From Modicisalibacter sp049808615 (GTDB lineage: Bacteria > Pseudomonadota > Gammaproteobacteria > Pseudomonadales > Halomonadaceae): a stretch of DNA of 19,019 nt. Location: positions 1 to 19,019 of the forward strand of contig NZ_JBNCAN010000038.1 in NCBI RefSeq assembly GCF_049808615.1. The letters run 5' to 3'. The position numbers and the translations under genes were made by a program. Below are positions 1 to 7,824 of this stretch, piece by piece; within the stretch, counting starts at the first letter, position 1, and every line of letters starts with the position of its first letter. A model generated the notes under the pieces. That model had not been told where the DNA came from. It saw only the letters and a program-made list of their open reading frames with translations, and did no database searches.

Positions 1-374
1 TTGAGGGACTGGGTCTTCATGATGTCGGTGTACTTGGCGCTGCCATGCTCGAAGGGATTGATGCCCGCGGCCCGCCCTTCCTCGTTGATGTGTTCGATCA
101 GCTCCATGCCCACCTCCGCGGCCATGCGATCGCGGAATTCGATCATCTCGCGGAACTTCCAGGTGGTGTTGACATGGAGCAGCGGGAACGGCGGCGTGCC
201 CGGATAGAAGGCCTTGCGTGCCAGGTGCAGCATCACCGAGGAGTCCTTGCCGATGGAGTAGAGCATCACCGGGTGGGCAAACTCCGCGGCGACTTCGCGC
301 AGGATATGGATCGATTCCGCCTCGAGCTGCTTGAGATGAGTCTGGGACGCTGGATCACGGTGGGAAGGGAGCAT
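1..374 (-). CDS. cysD: Sulfate adenylyltransferase subunit 2 (CysD), 5' part only
   Basis: Small subunit of ATP sulfurylase. With the GTPase CysN it activates sulfate to adenosine 5'-phosphosulfate (APS) in the cytoplasm, the first step of assimilatory sulfate reduction. Reading the minus strand from the ATG at 374-372 gives 124 codons with no stop, and the frame leaves the window at base 1. The translation is clearly CysD: THLKQLEAESIHILREVAAEF at residues 12-32, the PP-loop SIGKDSSV at 40-47, LARKAFYPGT at 51-60 and a TDIMKT stretch near 116-121. About 300 residues are usual for the family, so roughly 60 percent is missing. The start agrees with family N-termini, but the ribosome site is poor. 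It lies 72 bases downstream of a same-strand SLC13 permease, which fits joint use in sulfur supply. cysN would be expected beyond the left edge. Confidence 0.95.
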   Translation of the reverse strand, partial: MLPSHRDPASQTHLKQLEAESIHILREVAAEFAHPVMLYSIGKDSSVMLHLARKAFYPGTPPFPLLHVNTTWKFREMIEFRDRMAAEVGMELIEHINEEGRAAGINPFEHGSAKYTDIMKTQSL

Positions 375-446
375 GAGGTATGGCCAGATAGAGAAAATGT
401 GAGCGTTTGTACCCTACCCAGATATAAAACAATGGCTCTGAAAAGT
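375..446 (-). promoter_or_regulatory. Leader between the SLC13 permease and cysD
   Basis: This 72-base gap is much richer in A and T than its flanks and could hold a separate cysD promoter, for example a CysB-activated one. No good -35/-10 pair and no stem followed by a T run can be seen, so readthrough from the upstream permease gene is equally possible. It is listed only as the likely site of any cysD-specific control. Confidence 0.25.
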
Positions 447-2210
447 TCAAAAGTGCCAAAACAAAGGGACCAGCAACACCACCGTACACCCTACGATGAG
501 GCTCAGCGGCATGCCCAAACGTAAATAGTCGAGCATCCGATAACCGCCTGGCCCCATGACCATTAGATTGGTCTGATAGCCCAACGGGGTCATGAAACTG
601 GCGGAAGCGGCAAACATGAGCGCAATGACGAAAGGCATGAAGCTCACATCGAGACGCTCGGCCACGGAGATGGCGATAGGGAACATCAGTACCGCAGCCG
701 CATTATTGGTAATGATCTCGGTAAACAGCACGGTCAAAAGATAGATCATGGCCAGCGCCAGCAAGGGTGACATATCGGCATGGACCATCAGGCCTGCGAT
801 AGACTGTGCCGCGCCGGATTGAGTCATGGCAGCCCCTAATGAAAACGACGCCGCGATGACGATCAGTACCGACAGATCGATGGTGCGCCTGGCCTTGCTG
901 ACCGTCACACAGCGACCGACCAGCATGCCGCCACCGGCCAGCAGGACCGCTTCCAGTATCGACATCAGTCCAAGACCGCTAACACCGACCATCAATACCA
1001 GGATGCCGAGTGCCAGGGGGGCCTTGCGAAAATCGGGTGGGGTGGAGTCATTGAGCGCACTGACCAGCAGGAAATCGCGTCGATAGCGATATTGCTCGAC
1101 GAATTCCTCCCCGGCCTCCATCAACAGGGTGTCCCCCGTCTGCAACCTGATATCGCCTAGCTTGCCTGGCAGGCGCCGTCCTTGACGCGAAATCGACAGA
1201 ATCACCGCCTGGAAACGAGTACGAAAACGCGATTCGCGCACGGTCTGCCCCAGTCCGACAAAGTCACGACTGACCACCGCCTCGACCAGACAGCGCTGGT
1301 GATGGTCGATCTCGAGTTTGCGTACATCGCCGCTGGCCGGCGTCAAACCACGCACCCGGCGCAGTTCACTGGCACATTCCGGTGCCCCGATGAACACCAG
1401 GGTATCGCCCTCCATCAACCGAGTCTCCGGCGGTACGGCAGTCATCAAATACGACTGGCGTTCGATATCCGCCAGGTACCCATGCTGCAGGCTGCGCAGT
1501 CCTGCTTCTGCGATACTCTTACCCGCCAAGGGCCCACCCGGCGTTACGATGAATTCGACGCCGTACTCCCGGGCCTTGCTGACCTGGTCGACGACGCTGT
1601 CCCGTCGGGGCAGCAGCCGGTCGGCAAAGAGGATGAGGAAACCGCCGCCAAGCAGCAAAACCGGCACCCCCACCCAGGCAAGATCGAACATGCCCAACTC
1701 GACGCCTTGCCGGCTCTGCAACAGCCCGTCCACCACCAGGTTGGTGCTGGTTCCAATCAGCGTGCAGGTTCCGCCGAGAATAGCGATATAACTCAATGGC
1801 AACAGCAACTTCGAGGGGGACAGACTCAGGCGGCGCGACCACTCCTGAATGGCGGGGATGAACATCGCCACTATCGCGGTGTTGTTCATGAAGGCACTGA
1901 GCCCGGAGACGGGCAACAGCATACGAAGCTGCGCGTACTTGATGGTGTGTGGCTGGCCCAGCAAGCGATTGGCCAGCCATTGCACGGCGCCGGTTTCCCG
2001 AAGCCCTGCCGCTACGACATAGAGTGCGGCAATGGTCATGACCCCGGTGTTGGCGAAGCCGGCCAGCGCCTCCTGCGGCGTCAGCACATCAGTGACGATC
2101 AAGAAGACCAACGCCGCCATCAGGATAGCGTCCGGCGCAATACGTGTGAGGGTCAATGCGCCGAGAACGAAGATAACACTGGCCAGGCTTAGCCAGATAT
2201 CGACAGACAT
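447..2210 (-). CDS. SLC13/DASS-family permease with two RCK_C domains; candidate sulfate transporter
   Basis: Inner-membrane anion permease of 587 residues. Two membrane halves (about 1-200 and 395-587) flank a soluble insert at about 205-385 that reads as two RCK_C (TrkA-C) domains. Each half carries the family's substrate/sodium loops: NNTAIVA at 109-115 with GTSTNLVVDG at 153-162, then TNNAAAV at 501-507 with TPLGYQTNLM at 541-550. This architecture is that of the SAC1/SLT-like branch, in which sulfate is a common substrate. cysD follows on the same strand, so sulfate uptake is the best guess, by inference. The ATG at 2210-2208 shares its A with the stop of the upstream SLC6 gene (TGATG), favouring it over the TTG one codon earlier and implying translational coupling. 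Other oxyanions or dicarboxylates remain possible. Confidence 0.85.
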   Translation of the reverse strand: MSVDIWLSLASVIFVLGALTLTRIAPDAILMAALVFLIVTDVLTPQEALAGFANTGVMTIAALYVVAAGLRETGAVQWLANRLLGQPHTIKYAQLRMLLPVSGLSAFMNNTAIVAMFIPAIQEWSRRLSLSPSKLLLPLSYIAILGGTCTLIGTSTNLVVDGLLQSRQGVELGMFDLAWVGVPVLLLGGGFLILFADRLLPRRDSVVDQVSKAREYGVEFIVTPGGPLAGKSIAEAGLRSLQHGYLADIERQSYLMTAVPPETRLMEGDTLVFIGAPECASELRRVRGLTPASGDVRKLEIDHHQRCLVEAVVSRDFVGLGQTVRESRFRTRFQAVILSISRQGRRLPGKLGDIRLQTGDTLLMEAGEEFVEQYRYRRDFLLVSALNDSTPPDFRKAPLALGILVLMVGVSGLGLMSILEAVLLAGGGMLVGRCVTVSKARRTIDLSVLIVIAASFSLGAAMTQSGAAQSIAGLMVHADMSPLLALAMIYLLTVLFTEIITNNAAAVLMFPIAISVAERLDVSFMPFVIALMFAASASFMTPLGYQTNLMVMGPGGYRMLDYLRLGMPLSLIVGCTVVLLVPLFWHF

Positions 2211-3670
2211 CAAGACACCAGCTGACGCCTGAGACGCGGGCTGATCAACTCACCTAGTACCGTGATCGCCGCCAATACCCCCAATAGCCAAGGCCACTGG
2301 CTACCCAGATCGAGGGCCATCACCCCCAGAGCGTCGATGAAGATCAGCAGGATGCCCAACGGGCTGACATAGCGAATCATGAATAGCCACAGAGCATGCT
2401 GAACGTGGGACAAGCCAAGTTCAGAGCGGAAGATGTCGTTGCGCAGCACGAAGCCGGCCATCAGCGCCATGCCGAGGCCACCCAGGGGCATCATCCAACG
2501 CGAGGTCAGATAATCCAGCCAATCGAAGAAGTGCTTGCCCGCCAGAGTCCAGTCGGCGCCGACATTGAAGGAGAGCATGGCCAAAGTGCTCACGATCCAC
2601 AGCAGGATACCCGTTCCCCAGGACGCCTTGGCCCGAGAGACGCCCTTGCTCTGATTCAACCAGGCCACCGTCGCCTCGATCATCGAAATCGCCGAGGTCA
2701 GAGCGGCCAGAGTCAGCATGATGAAGAAGGCGATCTCGAGCAGCGTGCCCAGCGGCATCTGCTGGAAGGCCAGCGGCAGACTCATGAAGATCAGCCCGGG
2801 GCCGCTGTCCGGGTCCATGCCGCTGGCAAAGATGATCGGGAAGATTGCCAGCCCCGCCATCAGCGCCACGAGGGTATCGAAGAGCGCCACGCTGAAGGTG
2901 GTACGGGCGATGGACTTGTCGTCGGGGAGATAGGATCCGTAGGTGAGGATTGCACCGGAAGCGAGCGACAGGGTAAAGAAGGCCTGGCCCATGGCCGCCA
3001 GCAGTCCTTCACTTGAAAGCTTGCCGAGTTCGAAGGCGAACAGGAAGTTCACCGCGTCACCGAAGCCACCGGAGAACGCACCATAGACGATCATGATGCC
3101 CAGGATGAGCACCATGCCTGGCATCATCCAGCGCACGCTCTTCTCGATACCTTCCTGAACCCCCTTGCCGACGATGAGCATCGTGGCCAGGGTCACCAGG
3201 GTGCTCCAGAACCCCAGGTTCCAGGGATTGGCGTTGTTGGCACCAAAGATCGCCGCCATCTCCTCGACGCTGGAGCCGGACAGGCCACCGCTGACCGCCT
3301 TCCACAGATAGGAAACCGACCAGCCCGCGACGACCACATAGAATGACAGGATCATGAAGCCGCACAGCATTGCCATCCAGCCGAATAGGGACCAGATGGC
3401 GCTGCGCCCGGATTCCTGAGCCAAGCGACGAATGGCATCGATGGGACTGCCGCGCCCGCGCCGCCCGAAGCTGATTTCCGCCATCATGATGGGAATGCCA
3501 ATGGCCAGGATGCAGGCCAGGTAGACCAGCACGAAGGCGCCTCCGCCATACTCTCCGGTCATGTAGGGGAACTTCCAGATATTGCCCAGCCCCACGGCGG
3601 AACCCGTCGCCGCGAGAATGAACCCCCAGCGGCCAACCCACAGGGTCTTGGGCTTTTCTCTTGCTGTCAT
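2210..3670 (-). CDS. Neurotransmitter:sodium symporter (SLC6/NSS) family transporter
   Basis: Sodium-coupled secondary transporter of 486 residues in the inner membrane, related to LeuT, MhsT and TnaT, which import amino acids or related compounds. The NSS signature at residues 23-36 (GSAVGLGNIWKFPY, transmembrane segment 1, sodium and substrate site) is intact, followed by GEYGGGAF. The segment-6 motif SLASGAILTYGSYLPDD resembles the LeuT one. Roughly eleven to twelve hydrophobic segments are visible, a usual count for bacterial members. The ATG at 3670 was chosen over an upstream in-frame ATG at 3751 because AAGGT sits five bases before it and the signature then starts at the expected distance. 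The stop overlaps the start of the SLC13 permease. The substrate cannot be read from the sequence; linkage to sulfur genes makes taurine-like compounds a speculative option. Confidence 0.9.
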   Translation of the reverse strand: MTAREKPKTLWVGRWGFILAATGSAVGLGNIWKFPYMTGEYGGGAFVLVYLACILAIGIPIMMAEISFGRRGRGSPIDAIRRLAQESGRSAIWSLFGWMAMLCGFMILSFYVVVAGWSVSYLWKAVSGGLSGSSVEEMAAIFGANNANPWNLGFWSTLVTLATMLIVGKGVQEGIEKSVRWMMPGMVLILGIMIVYGAFSGGFGDAVNFLFAFELGKLSSEGLLAAMGQAFFTLSLASGAILTYGSYLPDDKSIARTTFSVALFDTLVALMAGLAIFPIIFASGMDPDSGPGLIFMSLPLAFQQMPLGTLLEIAFFIMLTLAALTSAISMIEATVAWLNQSKGVSRAKASWGTGILLWIVSTLAMLSFNVGADWTLAGKHFFDWLDYLTSRWMMPLGGLGMALMAGFVLRNDIFRSELGLSHVQHALWLFMIRYVSPLGILLIFIDALGVMALDLGSQWPWLLGVLAAITVLGELISPRLRRQLVS

Positions 3671-3905
3671 GACATACCTTAGGGAAACGCTGAATGAGTG
3701 CCGAACAGGGTTATACCCCCTGGCAAAGTGATTCGTGGATTGTAGCGTCATTTCGCCTTGGATCGCGACTTCACCAACGCCAATCTCGTGGACGCGTGAT
3801 CAATGCTTAAAAACGCCAAATACAGCGACTCTGTGCTAGGGTAAACGCGAGTTTCGAGCCCCTTTCATAGAGTTGTGGCGCTTTCGTCGAACAGGGAGAA
3901 CGTGT
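3671..3905. promoter_or_regulatory. Divergent control region between the SLC6 gene and ktrA
   Basis: This 235-base gap must drive both the leftward transporter cluster and rightward ktrAB. For the leftward gene, a TATAAC box (minus strand, forward 3710-3715) lies 39 bases before the start without a convincing -35. It overlaps a small inverted repeat, CAGGG at 3706-3710 and CCCTG at 3718-3722, which could be an operator. For ktrA, the ribosome site AGGGAG at 3893-3898 is clear, but no convincing promoter boxes were found. Confidence 0.35.
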
Positions 3906-4562
3906 ATGTCACGTCAGTTTGCCATCCTGGGACTTGGTTATTTCGGGGTCACTGTCGCTCAGGAGCTGATACGCCAGCATGACGATGTGCTGGGCATCGA
4001 TCGTGACGAAGAACGGGTCAATGCGCTTTCGAACTTGTTGACCCACGCGTTGGTCGCCGATATCTCCGACGAGAAGACCCTTTCTGAGCTCTCGCTAGCC
4101 GACTACGATGCCGTCATCATCGATGTCGATGATAATCTCGAAGACAGCATGACCTGCACGCTACTGCTGCGAGAACTGGGTGTACGTGAAATCTGGGTCA
4201 AGGCGCACTCGGATACCCACTACCGTTTACTTCGGCATCTTGGCGCTCGCCATGTCGTCTATCCGGAATACGATACTGGTGTCCGGGTGGCACAAAGCCT
4301 GCATTATCATGCGATGGTCGATTTCATCGATCTGGGGGATCATCAGTTCGTAGTCGAACTGCAAACCACGGAAAATCTGTGTAAAAAGTGTGCCACGGTG
4401 GCCGATCTCGAACTCGACGACGACAAGCTAGCGCTGATCGCCGTCAAGCGTGGTCGTGAAGTGCTGAAATCCCCGGATCCGGATACCCCCCTGCAAGAAA
4501 AGGACAACCTGATACTGATGGGCGATCTCGACGACCTGCGCAAGCTGGGCAGCAAGCTTTGA
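3906..4562 (+). CDS. ktrA: Ktr potassium uptake system, cytoplasmic RCK regulatory subunit KtrA
   Basis: Cytosolic gating subunit of a Ktr K+ uptake system, 218 residues. RCK proteins of this kind form an octameric ring on the KtrB dimer and open it in response to ATP versus ADP. The N-terminal Rossmann (RCK_N) domain has the glycine motif GLGYFG at 9-14 and the acidic end of strand 2 (GIDRDEE) at 30-36. The C-terminal third (about 140-218) is an RCK_C domain ending in the typical DNLILMGDLDDLRKL pattern. The ATG at 3906 has AGGGAG seven bases upstream and removes eleven non-homologous residues given by an upstream TTG. ktrB follows after 31 bases, so both are probably cotranscribed. With a single RCK unit it is KtrA-like rather than TrkA, which is tandem. 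Confidence 0.93.
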   Translation: MSRQFAILGLGYFGVTVAQELIRQHDDVLGIDRDEERVNALSNLLTHALVADISDEKTLSELSLADYDAVIIDVDDNLEDSMTCTLLLRELGVREIWVKAHSDTHYRLLRHLGARHVVYPEYDTGVRVAQSLHYHAMVDFIDLGDHQFVVELQTTENLCKKCATVADLELDDDKLALIAVKRGREVLKSPDPDTPLQEKDNLILMGDLDDLRKLGSKL

Positions 4563-4593
4563 TCTCCCTGAACCGGCAAGAGCGTTCGTCACG

Positions 4594-5958
4594 ATGAGGT
4601 TTCGCCAGCGCCTTTCCCGGCCAATGCGTTCGATGCCCCATGGGCGAATCATTCGACTCTCGCCACCGGAGCTTCTGCTGTTGGGCTTCGTGTTTCTCAG
4701 CCTGCTGGGCACCCTGGTGCTGATGTTACCTATCTCGGCGCATGCTCCCTTGAGCTGGAACGAGGCGCTTTTTACCGCCACGTCCGCCGTCACGGTGACG
4801 GGCCTCACCGTCATCAAGACATCGGAGCTGACCCTGTTCGGGCAGATCATGCTGCTATGCATGTTTCAACTGGGTGGTCTTGGCTTCATGACGTTCACCG
4901 CCATGACCCTGATGCTCATGGGCATGCGCATTCCCTTGCAGCATCAGAACCTGATTCGTGAAAATTTCAACCATACCTCGTTTCGTGATCTGACCCATCT
5001 GGTACGCACCGTCGTCACCTTTACCTTGCTGATCCAAGGCTTCGGCATGGCATTATTGGCCGCCGTCTGGGTACCCGAACACGGCCTCTGGTGGGGCTTG
5101 TGGCTAAGCCTTTTTCATGCGATTTCTGGCTTCAATGGCGCCGGCTTCACCTTATGGACAGACAGCCTGATGACCCAGGTCGCCGACCCGCTGGTCAATA
5201 CGGCCATCATCCTGCTGATCATCGCCGGCGGCTTGGGTTTTGTGGTCGTTGCCGAGCTGAGAGACAGGTTCCAGGGTCATAAATTATCGCTGCATTCACG
5301 CATCATGCTGCATGCCACCTTCTGGCTGACCCTGGTCTCCATGATCGCCATCCTGCTGCTGGAGTGGAAAAACCCCGCCACCATAGGCGGCCTCGAAGGT
5401 CTTGGTGTGCGCTTGCAGGCGGCACTTTTCCAGGCCGTCACCCCCCGCTCTGCCGGTCTCAATACCCTGGATACCGCCGCCCTTCGTGAGCCGACCACGC
5501 TGCTGACCATGGTGTTGATGTTCATCGGTGCGGGGCCAGGCTCTGCCGCCAGCGGCATCAAGGTCACGACATTCGTGGTGCTACTGCTGGTTGCCCGTGC
5601 CTTTATACGCGGCGGTGTTCAGCCGACGGCCTTCGGCCGTTCGATCCCCGACAGCACCGTATTCAAGGCCATCGCTGCCGCCTTGGCAGTATTGCTATTG
5701 ATTTTCACCTGTCTTTTCATCCTGACAGTGAGCGATGGCGATATGGATTTTCTTGATCTCACCTTCGAGGCGGTCTCCGCTTCCGGCGCGGTCGGTCTTT
5801 CCCGGGGTATTACCGATGAGCTTTCGCTTACCGGTCAGCTGACGCTGATCGTTGCCATGCTGCTAGGACGGGCAGGACCGATTTCGCTCGGCTATTTCAT
5901 CGCCACGAGACGCCCGCACGGTGTGAAGTATGCAGAAGGCCAAGTCCATATCGGCTAG
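4594..5958 (+). CDS. ktrB: Ktr potassium uptake system, membrane subunit KtrB
   Basis: K+-translocating membrane subunit of 454 residues in the TrkH/Trk/HKT superfamily, built from four M1-P-M2 repeats. Each repeat's pore loop with its central glycine can be seen: TVTGLT at 67-72, ISGFNGAGF at 177-185, TPRSAGLNT at 283-291 and SASGAVGLS at 395-403. The gating loop in the third repeat reads GAGPGSAASGIKVTTF at 312-327, as in KtrB. Members of this family in Vibrio are sodium-dependent. It follows ktrA by 31 bases on the same strand. The ribosome site before the ATG at 4594 is weak; in-frame ATGs at codons 11 and 14 are alternatives, and the segment before about residue 22 is a basic cytoplasmic tail, so the start is the uncertain part. 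Confidence 0.93.
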   Translation: MRFRQRLSRPMRSMPHGRIIRLSPPELLLLGFVFLSLLGTLVLMLPISAHAPLSWNEALFTATSAVTVTGLTVIKTSELTLFGQIMLLCMFQLGGLGFMTFTAMTLMLMGMRIPLQHQNLIRENFNHTSFRDLTHLVRTVVTFTLLIQGFGMALLAAVWVPEHGLWWGLWLSLFHAISGFNGAGFTLWTDSLMTQVADPLVNTAIILLIIAGGLGFVVVAELRDRFQGHKLSLHSRIMLHATFWLTLVSMIAILLLEWKNPATIGGLEGLGVRLQAALFQAVTPRSAGLNTLDTAALREPTTLLTMVLMFIGAGPGSAASGIKVTTFVVLLLVARAFIRGGVQPTAFGRSIPDSTVFKAIAAALAVLLLIFTCLFILTVSDGDMDFLDLTFEAVSASGAVGLSRGITDELSLTGQLTLIVAMLLGRAGPISLGYFIATRRPHGVKYAEGQVHIG

Positions 5959-5981
5959 GCGACGGGAGCACTTCGCTCGCG
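5959..5981. other. Short convergent gap between ktrB and argO
   Basis: The 23 bases between two converging stop codons contain a four-base inverted repeat (GAGC, ACTTC loop, GCTC) but no T run. It is too weak to call a terminator. Confidence 0.2.
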
Positions 5982-6584
5982 CTATTCGATGCCCGCCAGC
6001 AAGCCCAGAGCCACAGCGGTCAATACCATCGCGATGAGCCCGTCGATGATCCGCCATACCAGCGGGCTGGCAAGCCGTGGCGCGAGCCAGCTAGCAGCGG
6101 CCACCAGGCCGAAAAACCAGCCGAAAGAAGCCACCGCCGCCCCCAGATAGAATCCCAGCGGACTCGTCTGAGCAGCACCGATCGCCCCGAGCATGATCAG
6201 GGTATCCAGGTAGACCTGAGGATTGAGCAGCGTCACGGCCAGAGTCGCCAGGATCACTCGACGCCGCGAGCCTTGCAGGCCAGCGCCCGCCGCCAGCACG
6301 TCACCCTGGAATACGCGACGTAGCGCCAACCAGGCCTGCCACAATAGGAAAGCGGCGCCTCCCAGGCGGGCCACCAGCATCACCCCCTCCTGACTTGCAA
6401 TCAATCGCCCCAATCCGAGAACTCCGAGGCCGATCAGCAACCAGTCGCACAGCGCGCAAATGGCCGCCACCACCCAAGGATGTTCCCGGCGCAACCCCTG
6501 CCCCAGCACGAAGGCGTTCTGGGCACCGATCGCAATGATTAGTCCAGCACCGGTCAACAGCCCGTGAAGCGCGGAAATCAACAT
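5982..6584 (-). CDS. argO: LysE/ArgO-family basic amino acid exporter
   Basis: Inner-membrane exporter of 200 residues in the LysE superfamily, where ArgO exports arginine (and canavanine) and LysE exports lysine and arginine. Five to six hydrophobic segments run through the protein. The family hallmark GAQNAFVLGQGLRREH lies at 21-36, and an LNPQVYLDTLIMLGAIG stretch at about 120-136 contains the conserved NPQ/D pair. Length is close to that of E. coli ArgO (211). It is divergent from a LysR gene of the ArgP/LysG group, the standard arrangement in which the regulator, bound to its amino acid, switches the exporter on. GAG at 6593-6591 is six bases from the ATG. Which amino acid it exports is inferred from this pairing only. 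Confidence 0.9.
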   Translation of the reverse strand: MLISALHGLLTGAGLIIAIGAQNAFVLGQGLRREHPWVVAAICALCDWLLIGLGVLGLGRLIASQEGVMLVARLGGAAFLLWQAWLALRRVFQGDVLAAGAGLQGSRRRVILATLAVTLLNPQVYLDTLIMLGAIGAAQTSPLGFYLGAAVASFGWFFGLVAAASWLAPRLASPLVWRIIDGLIAMVLTAVALGLLAGIE

Positions 6585-6685
6585 ACGTTTCTCATTGATG
6601 AGGGATGACTGTGGTTGCTGGACAGAATAAAGTAGGACTTTAAATAAATTAAATTAATTTAAACGCTGGGTTATTAGTCAAACTG
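6585..6685. promoter_or_regulatory. argO-argP divergent control region with AT-rich inverted repeat
   Basis: The gap between the divergent starts is strikingly AT-rich at 6639-6663 in an otherwise GC-rich window. That stretch has perfect seven-base outer arms, TTTAAAT at 6639-6645 and ATTTAAA at 6657-6663, a plausible LysR-type operator. For argO (minus strand) a -35 TTGACT (forward 6676-6681) and a -10 ATTAAT (forward 6653-6658) are 17 bases apart, so the -10 lies inside the repeat. For argP a -35-like TGGACA is at 6619-6624, with only poor -10 matches near 6641-6650. Regulator control of both genes from this site is inferred. Confidence 0.55.
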
Positions 6686-7654
6686 ATGCTTGATTACAAA
6701 CTTCTCCAGGCACTCGCGGCGGTGGTCGATCAATCCGGGTTTGAACGCGGCGCGCGACACTTGGGACTGACTCAGTCGGCGGTCTCTCAGCGCATCAAGC
6801 TACTCGAGGCGCGCCTAGGCCAACCGGTTCTGGTGCGCGCGCCCAAGCTGGCTCCCACTCCTCTTGGCCAACGCCTGCTCAACCATGTTCAGCAGGTGTC
6901 GCTCCTCGAGTACGATCTGCTCGAACAGATTCCTGCCCTGGGCGAGCACAAGCAGCGTCTTCGACTGGCAATCAATGCGGACAGCCTGGCGACCTGGTGG
7001 GCGCCGGCGACCGGCGAGTTCTGTCAGCAGCAGGGATTATTGCTGGACCTGATCGTCGAGGACCAGGACGTGGCGCTCAAGCGCATGCGCGACGGCGAAG
7101 TGGCAGGCTGTATCTGCGCAACACCAAAACCGGTTCAGGGAGCACGTTCTCAGCCATTGGGCAACATGCGCTACCGGGCGCTGGCAAGCCCGGATTACAT
7201 AACGCGCCATTTCCCCGTGGGGGTAACCCTTGAGGCTCTGAGACGGGCTCCTGCCATCGTCTTTGGTCCGGACGATCAGTTGCAGCACCGCTATCTGGCC
7301 CTGTATGACTATCGAGAACCCTTCCCCCATCATTTATGCCCTTCGTCGGAAGGGTTCTTGCATCTCGCCTGCGCCGGCATGGGGTATGGCTTGATTCCCG
7401 AACAGCAGGTAACCCGAGAACTCGGTGAGGGCATGCTGATCGATCTCGATGCCGAACGCTTCATCGACGTACCGCTCTACTGGCATTACTGGCGCCAGGG
7501 CGGCAAGACGCTAGCCGCCCTTACCGATCATCTTGTGCAAGCTTGCCCATCGTGGTTAACCCCCATCGCGGAGTCTACAGAAGACGCCGCCCCAGGCCGG
7601 TATGTTGATTCAAATCAACCACCGGGCTCTTCAGGGATAGCGAGCCATGGATAA
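6686..7654 (+). CDS. argP: LysR-family transcriptional regulator, ArgP/LysG type
   Basis: LysR-type regulator of 322 residues that probably activates the divergent argO exporter when lysine or arginine accumulates. The N-terminal winged helix is canonical (ALAAVVDQSGFERGARHLG, then LTQSAVSQRIKLLEARLGQP, about residues 9-48), and the C-terminal half is a periplasmic-binding-protein-like effector domain. The protein tracks ArgP/IciA closely: LDYKLLQALAAVV at the start, the NADSLATWW stretch at about 94-102, and the GMGYGLIP motif near residue 233. E. coli ArgP has 297 residues; this one has about 25 extra, mostly polar residues after the domain end (from about residue 295), with no obvious function. 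The start ATG at 6686 matches family N-termini, though the ribosome site is weak. Neighbour pairing is the strongest evidence for function. Confidence 0.9.
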   Translation: MLDYKLLQALAAVVDQSGFERGARHLGLTQSAVSQRIKLLEARLGQPVLVRAPKLAPTPLGQRLLNHVQQVSLLEYDLLEQIPALGEHKQRLRLAINADSLATWWAPATGEFCQQQGLLLDLIVEDQDVALKRMRDGEVAGCICATPKPVQGARSQPLGNMRYRALASPDYITRHFPVGVTLEALRRAPAIVFGPDDQLQHRYLALYDYREPFPHHLCPSSEGFLHLACAGMGYGLIPEQQVTRELGEGMLIDLDAERFIDVPLYWHYWRQGGKTLAALTDHLVQACPSWLTPIAESTEDAAPGRYVDSNQPPGSSGIASHG

Positions 7655-7696
7655 CGTCCTGATCGCAAGCAAGCCTTCCAATTCTGCGCTAACCTG

Positions 7697-7716
7697 ACTT
7701 TGATGCAACATCAAGT
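7697..7716. repeat. Inverted repeat in the argP-cfa gap
   Basis: TTGATG at 7700-7705 and CATCAA at 7709-7714 flank CAA. Allowing one bulged T on the left, the arms extend to ACTTGATG and CATCAAGT. No T run follows, so it is not an intrinsic terminator. It may be an operator or an RNA stem ahead of cfa. Confidence 0.4.
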
Positions 7717-7761
7717 CATTGGATCGACGAACTAATGTCCAGCGTGAGGATGTTGTAAAGA

Positions 7762-7778
7762 GGCAAGGAAGCCTTGCC
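7762..7778 (+). promoter_or_regulatory. Perfect hairpin in the cfa leader
   Basis: GGCAAGG at 7762-7768 and CCTTGCC at 7772-7778 form a perfect seven-pair GC-rich stem with a three-base AAG loop, ending 46 bases before the cfa start. It is not followed by T residues. In E. coli the cfa leader is a target of small RNAs, so leader structure could matter for expression here; that link is inference. Confidence 0.45.
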
Positions 7779-7824
7779 CGAGACCCGTATCTTACTCAAC
7801 ACATACTTTGATCCGGAGTTCGGT

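Noticed and set aside
45..524. Plus-strand open frame of 159 codons at the left edge
   Set aside because: It is antisense to the clearly recognisable cysD coding sequence and its translation has no family features.
1182..2192. Plus-strand open frame of 336 codons
   Set aside because: It lies antisense to the SLC13 permease; the translation is a His/Gln-rich composition typical of a GC-rich reverse frame.
7774..7824. Upstream TTG start for cfa
   Set aside because: It lies within the GGCAAGG/CCTTGCC stem, lacks a ribosome site and adds residues absent from Cfa proteins; ATG 7825 has GGAG.
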